Of a stretch of 64,000 nt of DNA, positions 37,762 through 52,700 are shown piece by piece. This DNA comes from Rhodocytophaga rosea. GTDB taxonomy: Bacteria; Bacteroidota; Bacteroidia; Cytophagales; 172606-1. Location of the stretch: positions 3,738,501 through 3,802,500 of the forward strand of contig NZ_CP048222.1 in assembly GCF_010119975.1 (NCBI RefSeq). The letters are read 5' to 3'. The position numbers were made by a program, and so were the translations under genes. Positions within the stretch are counted from its first letter, which is position 1. Each line of letters begins with the position of its first letter. The notes beneath the pieces were generated by a model. The model saw only the letters and a list, made by a program, of their open reading frames with translations, was not told the origin of the DNA and did no database searches.

Positions 37762-37764
37762 GGT

Positions 37765-40700
37765 ATGAAAAATTTTACTATTTATAAATCTCTTTTTTTA
37801 CTGCCTTTATTCATCGCTATTCTTGGTTTTAATGCGCAGGGACAATGCCCGACTATTCCAAATGCGACGTATAGCAGTACAGATGTTACCTGTTTTGGGG
37901 CAAATGACGGAACAGTAACGGTTGAGCTAGGCGATGGTACAGGTACATTCAATTATTTTTTGTTCGACCTAAACCAGGGACAGTTTTTATTAACAGCTAC
38001 TAAAACGGTAGGTCCGGCGAATAAGGTGGTCTTTTCTAATCTGCCTGCCAGTGATTATATAGTACAGGTGAGAAAAACCGGTTGTGCAAACATTAATATT
38101 GGTGGATTAGGGATTACTGTAAATGAACCTGCTGCGCTTGTACTAGATGTAACATCTCAAATTAATATTACCGGATGTTTCGGGGAAGCTACTGGTAGTT
38201 TTAAAGTAGCAGCAAGTGGAGGAAACGGAGGATATACATATTCATTCAATGGTGGGGCATTTGGCAATACTACTTCTTTCACTAACTTAACTGCTGGTAC
38301 TTATACTGTAGAAGTAAAAGATTCTAAGAATTGTACAGAGACTGTAAGTGTAACTATTACCCAGCCTGCACAGCTAGCCATTAGTCTTACTTCACAGGCT
38401 GATCCAGATTGTAATGGTAATACTACAGGAAATATTGTTGTGGCGGCTACTGGAGGAACGCCAACTTATGAATTTTCCGTCAATGGAGGTGCTTTTACCC
38501 CAGGAAGCGGCACATTTAGCAATTTAGCTCCTGGCTCTTATTCCATACAAGTACGCGATAGCAAAGGCTGTACAGCTTCTTTACCAACTGTTACCCTGAC
38601 GAATCCGCCTGTATTAGCTATTTCCCTGACATCCAAAACTGATATCACCACTTGTTTTGGCGATGCTACAGGAGAAATTGTAGTAGCAGCTACAGGTGGA
38701 ACTCCTGCTTATGAGTTTTCAATTAACGGAGGAGCCTTTGCTGCAGCTTCTACCTTTTCTAATCTGATAGCTGGCAACTATACTGTTCAAGTAAGGGATA
38801 GTAGAGGGTGTATCACTACTTTACCTGCTGTTACTATCTCCCAGCCAACAGCTTTAGCTATTTCCCTCACGTCCAAAACTGATATTAGCGGCTGTTTTGG
38901 GGATGCCACCGGAAATATCAATGTATCGGCTAGTGGAGGCACACCTGCTTATGAATTTTCTCTCAATGGAGGAGCCTTTGCTTCAGCCAGCTCCTTTACT
39001 AACCTGACTGCCGGTAATTATACTATTCAAGTACGCGATAGCAAAGGCTGTATCTCTAGTTTGCCTGCTGTTACCATTTCCCAGCCAACAGCTTTACAAG
39101 TAACCGTGAGTAGTCAGACTAATCCTTCCTGCTTTGCTGCCACAGATGCGGAGATTTCTCTATCTGTAAATGGAGGGACCAGTCCTTATACTTATTCGGT
39201 GAATGGTAGCACTTTTGCGAGCGGAACAGGTACATTTAATAATTTAGCTGCTGGTAGCTACAACATTCAGGTAAAAGACGCCAAAGGTTGTACTGTAACT
39301 TTGCCTGCGGTTACATTAACCCAACCGGATTTGCTTGCAGTTAGCCTGACTTCCAAGACCGATATTACTACTTGTTTTGGCGATGCTACAGGAGAAATTG
39401 TGACAAGTGTCAGTGGAGGGACCAGTCCTTATACTTATTCAGTAAATGGAGGAACCTTTATACTAGGTACCGGTACATTTAGCAATCTTTCAGCAGGCGC
39501 CTATACCATACAGATCAAAGATGCCAATGGCTGTACAACTTCTCTGACAGCTGTGACTATTACACAACCAACGGCTTTAGCTATTTCCCTCACGTCCAAA
39601 ACTGATATTAGCGGCTGTTTTGGGGATGCCACCGGAAATATCAATGTATCGGCTAGTGGAGGCACACCTGCTTATGAGTTTTCTCTCAATGGAGGAGCCT
39701 TTGCTTCAGCCAGTTCCTTTACCAATTTGACTGCCGGTAATTATACTATTCAAGTACGCGATAGCAAAGGCTGTATCTCTAGTTTGCCTGCTGTTACCAT
39801 TTCTCAACCTGCTGTGCTTAGTATTTCTTTAACAGCCAAGCAAGAAGTTTCTTGTAACGGAGGTACTACTGGAAGTATAAGCGTTAATGCAACAGGAGGC
39901 TCTCCAACTTATCAATATTCTCTCAATGGAGGAGCTTTTGCCGCTGCTAATGTATTCGCCAATTTAACAGCCGGAAGCTATACTATCCAGGTAAGAGATA
40001 ACAAAGGTTGTATTGCTACTTTGCCAGGCACTACTATATCGGAGCCAGCAATATTGACAGCCACATTAGTATCTAAAACAGACGTTGCCGGCTGTTTTGG
40101 GGATGCTACCGGAAGTATTACTGTATCGGCTAGTGGAGGCACACTTGCCTATGAGTTTTCTCTCAATGGAGGAGCCTTTGCTTCAGCCAGCTCCTTTACC
40201 AATTTGACTGCCGGTAATTATACTATTCAAGTACGCGATAGCAAAGGCTGTACAGCTTCTTTACCTACCGTTTCGATTTCCCAACCTGCTGTTCTTGCCG
40301 TTAGTCTGACATCCAAAACCGATATTACCGGTTGTTTCGGAGATGCTACCGGAAGTATTGTGACGAGTGTCAGTGGAGGCACTAGTCCTTATATGTATTC
40401 TGTAAATGGCGGAGCTTTTGCTTCTGGCATTGGAACTTTTGGTAATCTGACCGCTGGTATATACACTATCCAAGTAAGAGATGCCAATAATTGTACAACT
40501 GCTTTAGTACCTGTTACAATCAGTCAACCGGCAGTTTTAGCTATTTCGCTCACCTCCAAGACTGATATTACCGGGTGTAATGGAGATGCCACTGGCAGTA
40601 TTAATATTTCTGCTACAGGTGGTACGCCTACCTATCAATATTCTCTCAATGGAGGAGTATTTACTGCTACCAATGTTTTCAATAATCTCAGCGCTGGCAC

Positions 40701-43700
40701 CTATACTATACAGGTTAAAGATTCTAAAAATTGTATAGCGTCACTGGCACCTATTACAATTACTCAGCCAGTTGCCATCACAGCCAGTTTAGTATCGAAA
40801 ACAGATGTAAGCTGTAATAGTGGCAATGACGGAAGTATCAATATATCTGTAAGCGGAGGTACTAGTCCTTATGCTTATTCAGTGAATGGAGCAGCTTTTG
40901 TAAGTGGCACTGGTACATTTAGCAATCTTTCAGCAGGCGCCTATACCATACAGATCAAAGATGCCAATGGCTGTACAACTTCTCTGACAGCTGTGACTAT
41001 TACACAACCAACGGCTTTAGCGATCTCTTTAACATCCAAAACTGATATTAGCGGCTGTTTTGGGGATGCTACCGGAAGTATTACTGTATCGGCTAGTGGA
41101 GGAACCCCTGCCTATGAGTTTTCTCTCAATGGAGGAAGTTTTTCACCCGCTTCTACTTTTACTAATCTTTCGGCTGGTACTTACAACATTCAGATGAAAG
41201 ATAGCAAAGGTTGTATAGCTACTCTGGCTCCAGTTACAATTAACCAGCCTGCTACACTTAGTGCTAATGTAGTATCAAAAACCGATGTTACTGGTTGTTT
41301 TGGCGATGCGACAGGGAATATCAATGTATCGGCTAGTGGAGGAACCAGCCCATATACTTACTCTGTGAATGGCAGTGCCTTTACTACAAGTAGCACATTC
41401 AGTAACTTAATAGCTGGTAACTATACTATTCAAGTAAAAGACGCCAGTGGATGTACAGCTACCGTACCTGTTGTTACCATTACCCAGCCAACAGCAGTAG
41501 CGATCTCTTTGACTTCCAAAACTGATATTAACGGTTGTTTTGGAGATACTACTGGTAGCATAGCAGTTTCGGCAAGTGGGGGTACACCAGCTTATGAATT
41601 TTCTCTCAATGGAGGAGCTTTTTCTTCGGCTTCTACTTTCTCTAATCTAGTAGCTGGAGACTATTCAGTGCAAGTTAGAGATAGCAAAGGTTGTGTAGCT
41701 ACATTGCCCACGGTCACTATTACTCAGCCAACTGCTCTACTGGCAAATATTTCTAGCCAGACAAATGCTTCATGCTTTGGTGCTACAGATGGTAATATTT
41801 CATTAGCAGTAAGTGGAGGTACGAGTCCATATTTATATTCCGTAAATGGAGGAGCTTTTGCTACTGGTACCGGTACTTTCAATACTTTATCTGCAGGCAC
41901 TTATAATATACAGGTGAAAGATGCTAAGGGGTGTACTACCACTTTACCAACTGTCACTATTTCTCAACCAGCAGTTTTAGCCATATCTCTCACTTCCAAA
42001 ACCGATGTTACTACTTGCTCCAGTGATGCAACTGGTGAGATCATAACCTCTTCAACTGGTGGAACAGCTCCTTATATGTACTCCATCAATGGAGGTACAT
42101 TTGCATCAGGAACAGGTATATTTAGTAATTTGGTAGCAGGTATCTATAACATACAGATTAAAGATGCCAATGGGTGTACAACTGCTTTGCCGACTGTTAC
42201 TATTTCTCAGCCAATAATATTAGCTATTTCTTTAACTTCCAAAACCGATGTTACTACTTGTTTTGGCGATGCTACTGGCAGTATTATTACTTCAATAAGT
42301 GGAGGAACAGGCACATATACCTATTCGGTGAATGGAGGTACATTTGTAGCAGGAACAGGTACATTCAACAATCTAACAGCTGGAACTTATGCTATTCAGG
42401 TAAAAGATAACAAAGGTTGTACTGCTTCCTTACCTGTAGTTACTATCAATCAACCAACTGCAGTATCTATAAGCTTAATAAGCAAAACTGACCCAGCTTG
42501 TGAGGGAAATACAAGTGGTAGTATCCTTGTAGCTGCGGCAGGGGGAACAAGTCCTTATACATTTGCTATCAATGGCGGAGCTTTTGCCAGCAGTTCTGCT
42601 TTTACCAATTTAGCAGCTGGGTCCTATACTATTCAGGTGAAAGACGCCAAGGGTTGTATCGCGAATCTTCCTGCGGTAACGTTAACTGCGCCAACTGCTT
42701 TAGCTCTAAGTATTTCTTCTCAAACTAATCCGGCATGTAGTGGTGACAATAACGGAAGTATTGCCGTAACTTCTTTAGGAGGAACACCAGCTTATACCTA
42801 TTCTATCAATGGAGGTAGTTTTATATCAGGAAATAGCTTTACAAATTTATCCGCTGGTACGTATACCGTCACTGTAAAAGATGCGAATAACTGTACAACT
42901 ACTCTTTCCAACATTACACTAACAGCACCAGCAGGCTTAACTGCCAGTATCTCTTCAAAAACAGATATTATCTGTAATGGCGCAAATACTGGAAATATTG
43001 TTACTTCAGTGAATGGGGGTTCAGCACCATATACGTATTCAATAAATGGGGCCGCTTTTGCTTCTGGCACCGGTACATTTAATAACTTAACTGCAGGTAC
43101 CTATACTATCACTGTAAAAGATGTAAATGGCTGTACAACTTCTCTGCCTGCTACTACTATTGCTGAACCGGCCGTTTTAAATCTGAGCATTACTTCTCAA
43201 ACGAATATTGATGCCTGTTCAGGAATTAACAGTGGCAGCATTACAGTAGCTGCTTCTGGAGGTACTTCAGCGTATACCTATTCTATTGACGGAACTACAT
43301 TTGCAGCAACAAATACTTTTACAAACCTGACAGCTGGTGCGTATACCATTACTGTAAAAGATGCAAACAATTGTACAAGTCAGCTCACTGCTACAATTTC
43401 TGCTTCTTCAGCTACACTCACTGCTTCCCAGATTCATATTGATCCTACTTGTAACGGTGCTACAGATGGAAGTATTACTGTGAATAATGTTTCTGGCGGT
43501 AGCGGCAGTTATGAATATAGCAAAGATGGCATCACATTCCAGAATGGAAATGCTTTTAGTGGCCTTTCATCAGGAAGTTATACTGTTACTGTAAAAGATA
43601 AAAATGCAGCTTGCAGTACAACCCTTTCAGTTACATTGTCAAATCCGGTTGCTGTTAATGCAACGGTAGTTACAGTAAATCCTAATGCTTGTGCAAGTGC

Positions 43701-46700
43701 CAATGGAAGTATTACTGTAACAGCTTCAGGAGGAACCAGTCCATATACATATGCAATCAATGGCGTTACATTTGTTTCAGGCAATGCTTTCACTAATCTG
43801 GCCGCTGGTACTTATTCCATTATAGTAAAAGATGCGAATGGTTGTACCTTTACTGTACCAACTGCAACACTTACTGCACCAAGTTCTGTTGCGATCAGCC
43901 TAGTTTCCAAAACAGATATACTATGCGCAGGTTCTACAGCTGGTACCATTACTGTGTCAGCTAGTGGTGGAACTGCTCCCTATCAATATTCCATTGACGG
44001 AACTACTTTCGTTTCCAGTGCGACATTTAATAACCTCACTGCGGGTATCTATAGTACTATTACTTTGAAAGATGCGAATGGTTGTACAGCTGTTCTTCCT
44101 TCGGTTACGATTACTGAACCAACAGTGCTTGCTATCAATTTAAGCACTTCTACAAATCCTTCTTGTGGAAATGTAAGTGGAGGTTCGATCATAGTTTCTG
44201 TTAGTGGAGGGGCTAGTCCCTATACCTATTCTATCAATGGCGGAATTTTTACTGCAGGTTCTGGTACATTTAATAATTTAACCGCAGGCAGTTATACTAT
44301 TACCACAAAAGATGTGAATGGTTGTACAGTAAACCTGGCTCCAGTAATACTTACATCCTCTTCAACTATCTCTGCTACTGTGAGTAAAACGGAACCTTCT
44401 GCTTGTACAGCTACCGATGGAACCATTATGATCAGTGGCGTAAGCGGAGGCAATGCACCTTATACATATAGCATTGATGGAACTAACTTTGTTGCCAGCA
44501 GTAGTTTTACAGGATTAGGATCTGGCTCCTATACCATTACAGTAAAAGATGCTTCAGGGTGTATATTTACTTCTTCTCAAACACTAACTGCGCCTAGCAG
44601 CTTAACCGCTGATTTCCTTCCTATTGGAGAGTCAGGTTGCAAAGTAAATGATGGGTTGATTATCGTGAGCGGTGTAAGTGGTGCAACTGGCCCATACAAA
44701 TATTATATTAATAATGTAGCTAACCCTGCAGGCATTAACAATAATGTATATGTTAATTTAGCTGGTGGAGATTATTTATTAACAGTAGAAGCTGCCAATG
44801 GATGTACTTACTCGCAAACTGTAACCATAGATTCTCCTTGTCCGCCACCAGCTTGTAATATTACAGCCTCTGTAATTGTTACGCCGGTTAATTGTAATGG
44901 CGATAATACTGGAATACTCACAGTAACAGCAAGCGGAGGCAGTGGTAGCCTGGAATACAGCTTAGATGGAACTACGTTCCAGGATAGCAATATATTTACT
45001 AATCAAGTAGCTGGTGCTTATACAATAACAGTCAGAGATAAAAGCGACATAACTTGTACCACTACAACCAATACAACTATTACCCAACCAGCTGCTCTTA
45101 CTGCCACCATAAATGGCATAAATCCAATCGGATGTAATACGACTGATGGTAGCATTTCAATAAGTGGAGTAAGCGGCGGTACAGCTCCGTATACGTATAG
45201 TATAGATGGAACTACTTTTCAGTCAGGTACATCATTTACTGGATTGGGTAGTGGCAATTATACCATCACTATTAAAGACAATGAAGGATGTATCATCACC
45301 AGATCTCAGTCAATTACCTCTCCAGGAGGTATTACAGCATCTGTAAGCTTGCAACAAAATGTAAGTTGCCAGGCAGGCAATGACGGAAGCATTTCCTTAA
45401 CAGTAACTGGTGGAAGCGGCAATTATGAATACAAATTAAATAGTGGTGCTTTCCAAAATGGTAATAGCTTCACTGGGTTAACAGCCGGTAATTACACCAT
45501 AACTGTAAGAGATAAATCTACCTCTTGTACTACCACCGTGATGGCTACGGTTACAGAACCTGCTTTATTAGCAATCAGTCTGGGTGCAAAAACAGATGTA
45601 ACAACTTGTTTTGGTGACGCTACTGGAAGCATCACAGTATCTGCAAATGGTGGCACAGCTTCGTATCAATATTCTATAGATGGAATTACTTTTGTAAGCG
45701 GTGCTACTTTTAATAGTCTGGCAGCAGGTACATATAATAACATCACTGTAAAAGATGCCAAGGGTTGTACGGCTGTTCTTCCGGCGTTTACTATTTCTCA
45801 GCCTGCTGCAATGTCGGTTTCATTAACCTCTTCTACTAACATTACCTGCAATGGAGCCAGTGATGGACAAATTGTTGTTTCTGTAAGTGGAGGTGCAAGC
45901 CCTTATTCCTATTCTGTAAATGGGGGTGCCTTTGCCATAGGAACAGGTACATTCAATAATTTAAATGCAGGTTCGTATACCATTCAGGTGAAAGACGCCA
46001 ACGGATGTACCACATCCTTACCAAGCGTAACACTTACTCAACCTGCTTCTTTTACAGCTACTATTTCTGCTACTACACAACCAACCTGTAACGGTTCTGA
46101 TGGCAGCTTTACTGTAGCTGTTACTGGTGGAAATGCGCCATACACCTATGCTTTGAATGGTGGCAGCTTTGGAAATAACAATGTATTTTCCAGCTTGCCT
46201 GCCGGTTCATATAGCATTCAGGTGAAAGATGCCAATGGTTGTATTGCTACACAAACAGTTACTCTAACAGCAGTAGGGGGTATAGCTTCTTTAAATATCA
46301 ATACTTCTGCCGAAACTTCTTGTGGAGCTAATGATGGAAATATTGTAGTATCTACTGTACAGGGTGGAACAGCGCCTTATTCTTATTACCTGAATGGTGC
46401 TTTAAATACCGCCGGAGCTACTAATAATACCTTTGACAATCTGGCTCCTGCTTCTTATGCAATTATGGTAGAAGATGCCAATGGTTGTACATTCACACAA
46501 ACAGTTACAGTAGATGATAATTGTACTACTCCTGTTTGTACCCTGGCTGCTACTTTTGTGGATCAGGATATAACCTGTTTTGGAGGAAACAATGGAAGTA
46601 TTACGGTAAATGCAACTGGCGGCAGCGGCAATTATGAATATAGTATTGATGGCTCAACTTACCAGGATGCAGCAACTTTCTCAGGTCTTTCAGCTGGAAC

Positions 46701-49700
46701 TTATTCTATTGTTATCCGGGATAAAGCCGATAATGCCTGTACAATCCCTATTTCTAATATTACCATAGCTGCTCCTGCTTTAGCTCTGTCTGCTACTGCT
46801 AATCCTACAAATATTACTTGCAACAGCAGTGATGATGGTACAATCAGTATTACTTCTGTAACAGGCGGTACGGCTCCGTATCAATATTCTATAGATGGAG
46901 GTAATACTTTCTTTATAACAGATACATTTATTAACCTTGCTCCCGGAACTTATAACCCAGTAGTTCAGGATGCCAATGGATGTAGCATAACTTTAGCTAC
47001 AGTCACACTTACTGAGCCAGCTGCTCTGTTTGCAACTATTGATTCTAACAATCCTAGCGCATGTACAACTATGGATGGTAGTCTGACAGTGAGCAGTGTA
47101 AGTGGTGGAAAAGCCCCTTACAGTTATAGTCTGGATGGAGTAAGCTATCAGTCTGGTAATACATTTACTGGTTTAGGAGATGGTACATACAATGTATTCA
47201 TCAAAGATGCCAATGATTGTGTAATCTTCCAGTCCAAAACACTCACCAGCCCATCTGGTATCACCGCTTCTGCGGTATCAACTCCGGTAACTTGTAATGC
47301 AGGAACGGATGGTACTATCACCGTTAGTGTAAGTGGCGGAAGTGGTAATTATGAATACAGCCAGGATGGTACTACATATCAGGCAAGCAATACCTTTGCT
47401 AACATCAATGCAGGCAATTATACCATTACTGTACGGGATATTACTAGTACTTGTATAGCTACCGTAAATGCTGTAATCTCGCAACCTGCGGCTTTAAATA
47501 TTACTTTAACAACCCAGGCAAATCCTTCTTGTAACGGTTCCGATGGCAGCATTTCGGTGTCAGCGTCTGGTGGAACAGCTCCGTATACCTATGCTATCAA
47601 TGGGGGGAGCTTTGGTGCTGTGAATACGTTTGCTAATCTGTCAGCAGGTTCGTATAGCATTCAGGTAAAAGACGCCAATGGATGTACTGTGACTTTACCG
47701 GCTATTACGTTAACTGCACCCACTGCTTTAACAGTAACTGTTACTGCTCAAAACAATATTACATGTAATGGTGCTACGGATGGAAGCTTTACTGTAAACG
47801 TAAGCGGTGGTACTGCTCCTTATGAATATTCTATCAATGGTGGTGCCTTTGCTACAGGAACAGGTACATTCAGTAATCTACCTGCAGGTACGTATTCTGT
47901 ACAAGTGAAAGATAGTAAAGGTTGTGTAGCTACTGTTCCAGATGTGACTATTACTGAGCCTGCTCTCCTTACTGTAAGTCTGACTTCTAAAACGGATGTA
48001 ACAACTTGTTTCGGAGATGCCACTGGAAATATTATAATAGCTGCGACAGGCGGAATAACTCCGTATCAGTATTCATTAAATGGGACTATTTTTGTAAACA
48101 GCGCTACATTCAGCAGCCTGACAGCAGGTATCTATAATAACATCACCGTGAAAGATGCCAATGGCTGTACGGTTGTTCTTCCGGCTGTAACCATCACACA
48201 ACCAGTTGCTTTACAAGCTGCAATATCTGGCACCAATCCAACAGGTTGTACTACTACCGATGGTATAGTTGCTTTAAGTAATCTAACCGGAGGAAGCGGT
48301 AACTATGAGTTCAGTATAGATGGAACAACTTTCCAGGCTAGTGCAACATTCAGTAATCTGGCAAACGGTGCGTACACAATTATCATCCGGGATAAAAATA
48401 ATACTGGCTGTACGATTACAAGAAGTGTTACTTTAAATGGTGGCTCAGGTCTTACTGCTACGCCTGTAATAACTAATGAAACAGCTTGTTTAGCCAATGA
48501 TGGAAACGTCACAATAAATGCTTCAGGTGGTATCGCACCTTACCAGTATTTCTTAGGAAGCAGCACAACGGCTAATGCAACTGGTAATATATTTAGCAAT
48601 CTGGCTCCAGGAACTTATTCAGTAAGGGTAGTTTCTTCAGATAACTGCCAGTTTACAGTGAGTAACATCCAGGTAAACGCTGCAACTTGTACACCTGCTT
48701 GTAACCTGACTGCCAGATTGATCAGCACAAACGTATTGTGTAACGGGCAGAGCAACGGCGCTGTAGAGTTGATTCAAGTAACTGGTGGCAGCGGAAGCTA
48801 TGAGTTTAGCATTGATAATGGCTCAAACTATCAGGATTCACCTATATTCAGTAATCTAACTCCTGGTACTTATACAATTACCGTTCGGGATAAAAACAAC
48901 CTGACTTGCACAACTTCTTTTGCAGCGCCAAGGGTAGGTACAGATTTCTTTGTGAGTGGGGTGATTGTAGTAAATCAGCCGCCTGCTTGTAGCAACCTGG
49001 GTGGTATAGAATTTAATAATGTTGCCGGAGGAACGGCTCCGTACACCTATAGTGTAGATGGGGTTAACTTCCAGTCTGGTAGTGTATTTACAAACCTGAT
49101 CTCAGGCACCTATCAGGCTACGATTAAAGATGCAAATAAATGTCAGTATAGTGCAACGGTTACTATAACTGGTGCTACAACTGTTACAGCTACAGCCCTT
49201 CAAACAGCACAGATCAGTTGTAATGGGGCATCAGATGCAGCAATTACAGTAACTGCCAGTGGTGGAACTGCTCCGTATCAGTATGCAATGAATAGTGGTG
49301 CGTTTGCAACAGGTAGTGGCGTATTTACTAATCTGGTAGCAGGCATTTATACCATTTCTGTGAAAGATGCCAGCAACTGTATCTTTACTTTGCCTACTGT
49401 TACCATTATTGCACCTGCGTCTATTACTGCCAGCATTTCAGCCCAAGCTAATCCTTCTTGTACAGCAAATGATGGCAGCATTACCGTGATAGCTACAGGC
49501 GGAATAGGTACCTTAATGTACTCTAAAGACAACGGAACAACCTTTGTTAGCGGAAATACCTTTACAGGTTTGGCAGTAGGTTCCTACACTATTGTAGTAA
49601 AAGATGCTAATGGATGTACGATCACTTTGCCTACGGTTAATTTGTCTCTGCCTGTCATTACAGCTACGCTTACTTCAGTTGATCCGAATAGCTGTTCTGC

Positions 49701-52700
49701 TTCTAATGGTAGTATAACCGTAACCAATCCGGCTGGCGGAACAGCACCTTATGTATATAGCTTGAATGGAGGTGCTTATCAGAATTCGGCTACTTTCTCT
49801 GGTTTGGCTAGTGGTTCCTACACCATTGCGGTTAGAGATGCAGCTGGGTGTGAAGTAGTATTGACAAAATCATTGACGGCTACTGGTGGAATTACAGCTG
49901 TAACCATTACGCCAGCTGCTGAAACTACTTGTGGGGCCAATAATGGAACCATTACTGTGAGCAATATCACTGGTGCCACTGGCCCATACGAATATTATAT
50001 TGATGGAGTAGCTAATCCGGCAGGCATCAATGCCAATGTGTTCACAGGCCTTGCGCCCAAGACATATAATATCCGGATAGTAGCTGCCAATGGCTGTATT
50101 TATACAAGCACTTCTACCGTAAATGCCAATTGTGCACCTTCCTGCAATCTGGTTGCCAGATTGATCAGTACACCAGTATTGTGTAATGGATCAACAGATG
50201 GTACAGCAGAGGTAATCCAGGTGACTGGTGGTAGTGGCAGCTATGAATATAGTATTGATAATGGCTTGAACTATCAGGATTCACCGGTATTTGGCAACTT
50301 AGGTTCCGGAGTATACACGATTCTGGTACGGGATAAAAATAATAAGTCTTGTACTGCTTCATTTGTTACGCCTGCAATAACAAACCGGTTCCTGGTGAGT
50401 GGAGTTATCGTGGTAAAACAACCGAAATCTTGTAATGAGAAAGGTAGTATAGAGTTTACCAATGTGGGTGGGGGAGTAGCCGCTTATAGCTTCAGCATAA
50501 ATGGTACTACTTTCCTGACCAATACATTATATCCAGGTTTGGATGCAGGAACCTACCAGGCAACTATTAAAGATGCGAATAACTGTACATTTACTGTTCC
50601 GGTTGTAATTGAGAATGTTCCACCAATTGTAGCCACTGCAACGATGGTAGCACCAGTTTCTTGTAACGGAGCTGGTGATGGTAAAATCAAGGTAGAAAAT
50701 ATCAGTGGTGGAACTGGTACCTATGTGTATTCGATAGATGGTACTACGTTCTCTGGCTCTCCTGAGTTTGCAAATAGGCAGGCTGGTCTCCATACCATTT
50801 ATGTAAAAGATCAGAATGGCTCCTGTGTAAATTCATTCCAGGTAAATGTAACCGAACCTGCTAAATTAGTTGCTGATCTTACGATGGTTCAGCCAGGCAA
50901 TTGCTCAGCACAAGATGGCGAACTTAAACTGGTGGTTAGTGCAGGCGGAACAGCTCCTTTTGAGTACAAACTGGATAATGGTAATTTCCAGAGCAGCAAT
51001 ATATTCACAGGTCTTGGTGGGGGTAGCTATACAGTTACTTTGAGAGATGCCAAAGGTTGTACCAGTACTTTTACAGCTAATCTAGCAGTAAGCAATCCGA
51101 TCAGTGCACAAGCTATCCAGGTATCGCCAACTTCTTGCAGTGGAAAAGCTGATGGTATTGCCCAGATCAATGTAACCGTAGGATCAGGTGTGTATGAATT
51201 CTCTAAAGATGGCATTACTTACCAGGCTTCTAATACATTCACAGGTTTGGATGCTGGAAACTATGTTCTGTATGTGAAAGATAAAACAACAGCTTGTATA
51301 GCATTCAGTTCAGTTACAATCAGTGGTGCTACTCAGATCAGGGCTAGTATTCCAAGCCCAATCAATCCAACTACCTGTGTGGCGACCGATGGTAAAATCC
51401 AGATCAATAGTGTAAATGGAGGAACAGGTCCGTATCAGTTCAGCTTGGATAGCCTGAATAATTTCCAGAATGGCACCTTCCCATTCGAGTTTACTGGCTT
51501 AGCCAACGGTGCTTATAAGGTGTATATCAAGGATAGCAAAGGATGTTTCGGGATTTATGCTTTCAATCTGGCTTCTCCGAATGCAGTAGTAGTTGGCACG
51601 AATGTTTCGATTACGGCGGCTAGCTGTACAGGTGCTAAGGATGGTAAACTCGATATTAATCCAACTGGAACCAATATCAGCGGCGGACAAACTCCTTACG
51701 AGTATAGCATAGATGGCACAGCTTACCAAACTGCTTCGTTGTTTACTTCCTTACAGGCTGGAACTTATATGGTGAGAGTAAAAGATGCTTCAGGGTGTAT
51801 ATATTCTTATCAATATGAGATTACAGAGCCGACAGGCTTGGCATTTGAGATACATGAAATCTCAGGAGCAGGTTGTGGCGAGACATCGGGCAGTGTAAAA
51901 GTGCGGAATATTCAGGGAGGAATTGCTCCGTATTCATTCAGTTTGAACAACGTAGATTATCAGTCAGATTCCCTGTTTATTGGTTTAATGGCTGGTACTT
52001 ACAAAATGTATGTAAAGGATGCTTCTGGCCAGACAGTATGCGAAAATGTGAAGCCATTTAATGTATCTGGTGCTACACCAATCACTTTTAAAGTAGCTAC
52101 GGAAAATATAGGTTGCGAAGGGGGCAACAAAGGCAAAATCATTATCAGTGATATTGTAGGTGGATTATCACCAGAAAATACAGTACGTCGTTTCAGTATC
52201 AATGGCGGTACAAGCTTCAGAGATGCCTCAGGAAATGAAGTAGTATTTGATAATCTGTCACCAGGAATTTACAACTTGGTAATTAATTATGGAAAGAATT
52301 TCTCTTGTGCTACAACACCAAAACAGGTGCGGATTATTTCTTCAGGTATTCCTTTCACGATTGATACAGTAGCTGCTACTTGCGGTAGTCCGAATGGAAG
52401 CGCTACAGCCATAATACCTGGAGGAGGTAATTACTTCTACAGTATCGACAGCCTGAATTACTTCCAGACACCGAAGTTCGAAAATCTGAAGCCAGGCTTG
52501 TATAAGATGTTTGTGAAGGAAAGTGCCAATGATAAGTGTCTGAACATTATGCCATTTATCATTCCTGGACCAGATTCCTTAAAATACGACTTAATTAAGG
52601 AGAATTGTTTCGATATTCGCTTAACTAACATCAGGGGTGGGGTTGCACCATATAAGGTCAGCCTGGATGGAGGTAATACATTCATCGGTGGGAATTTGTT

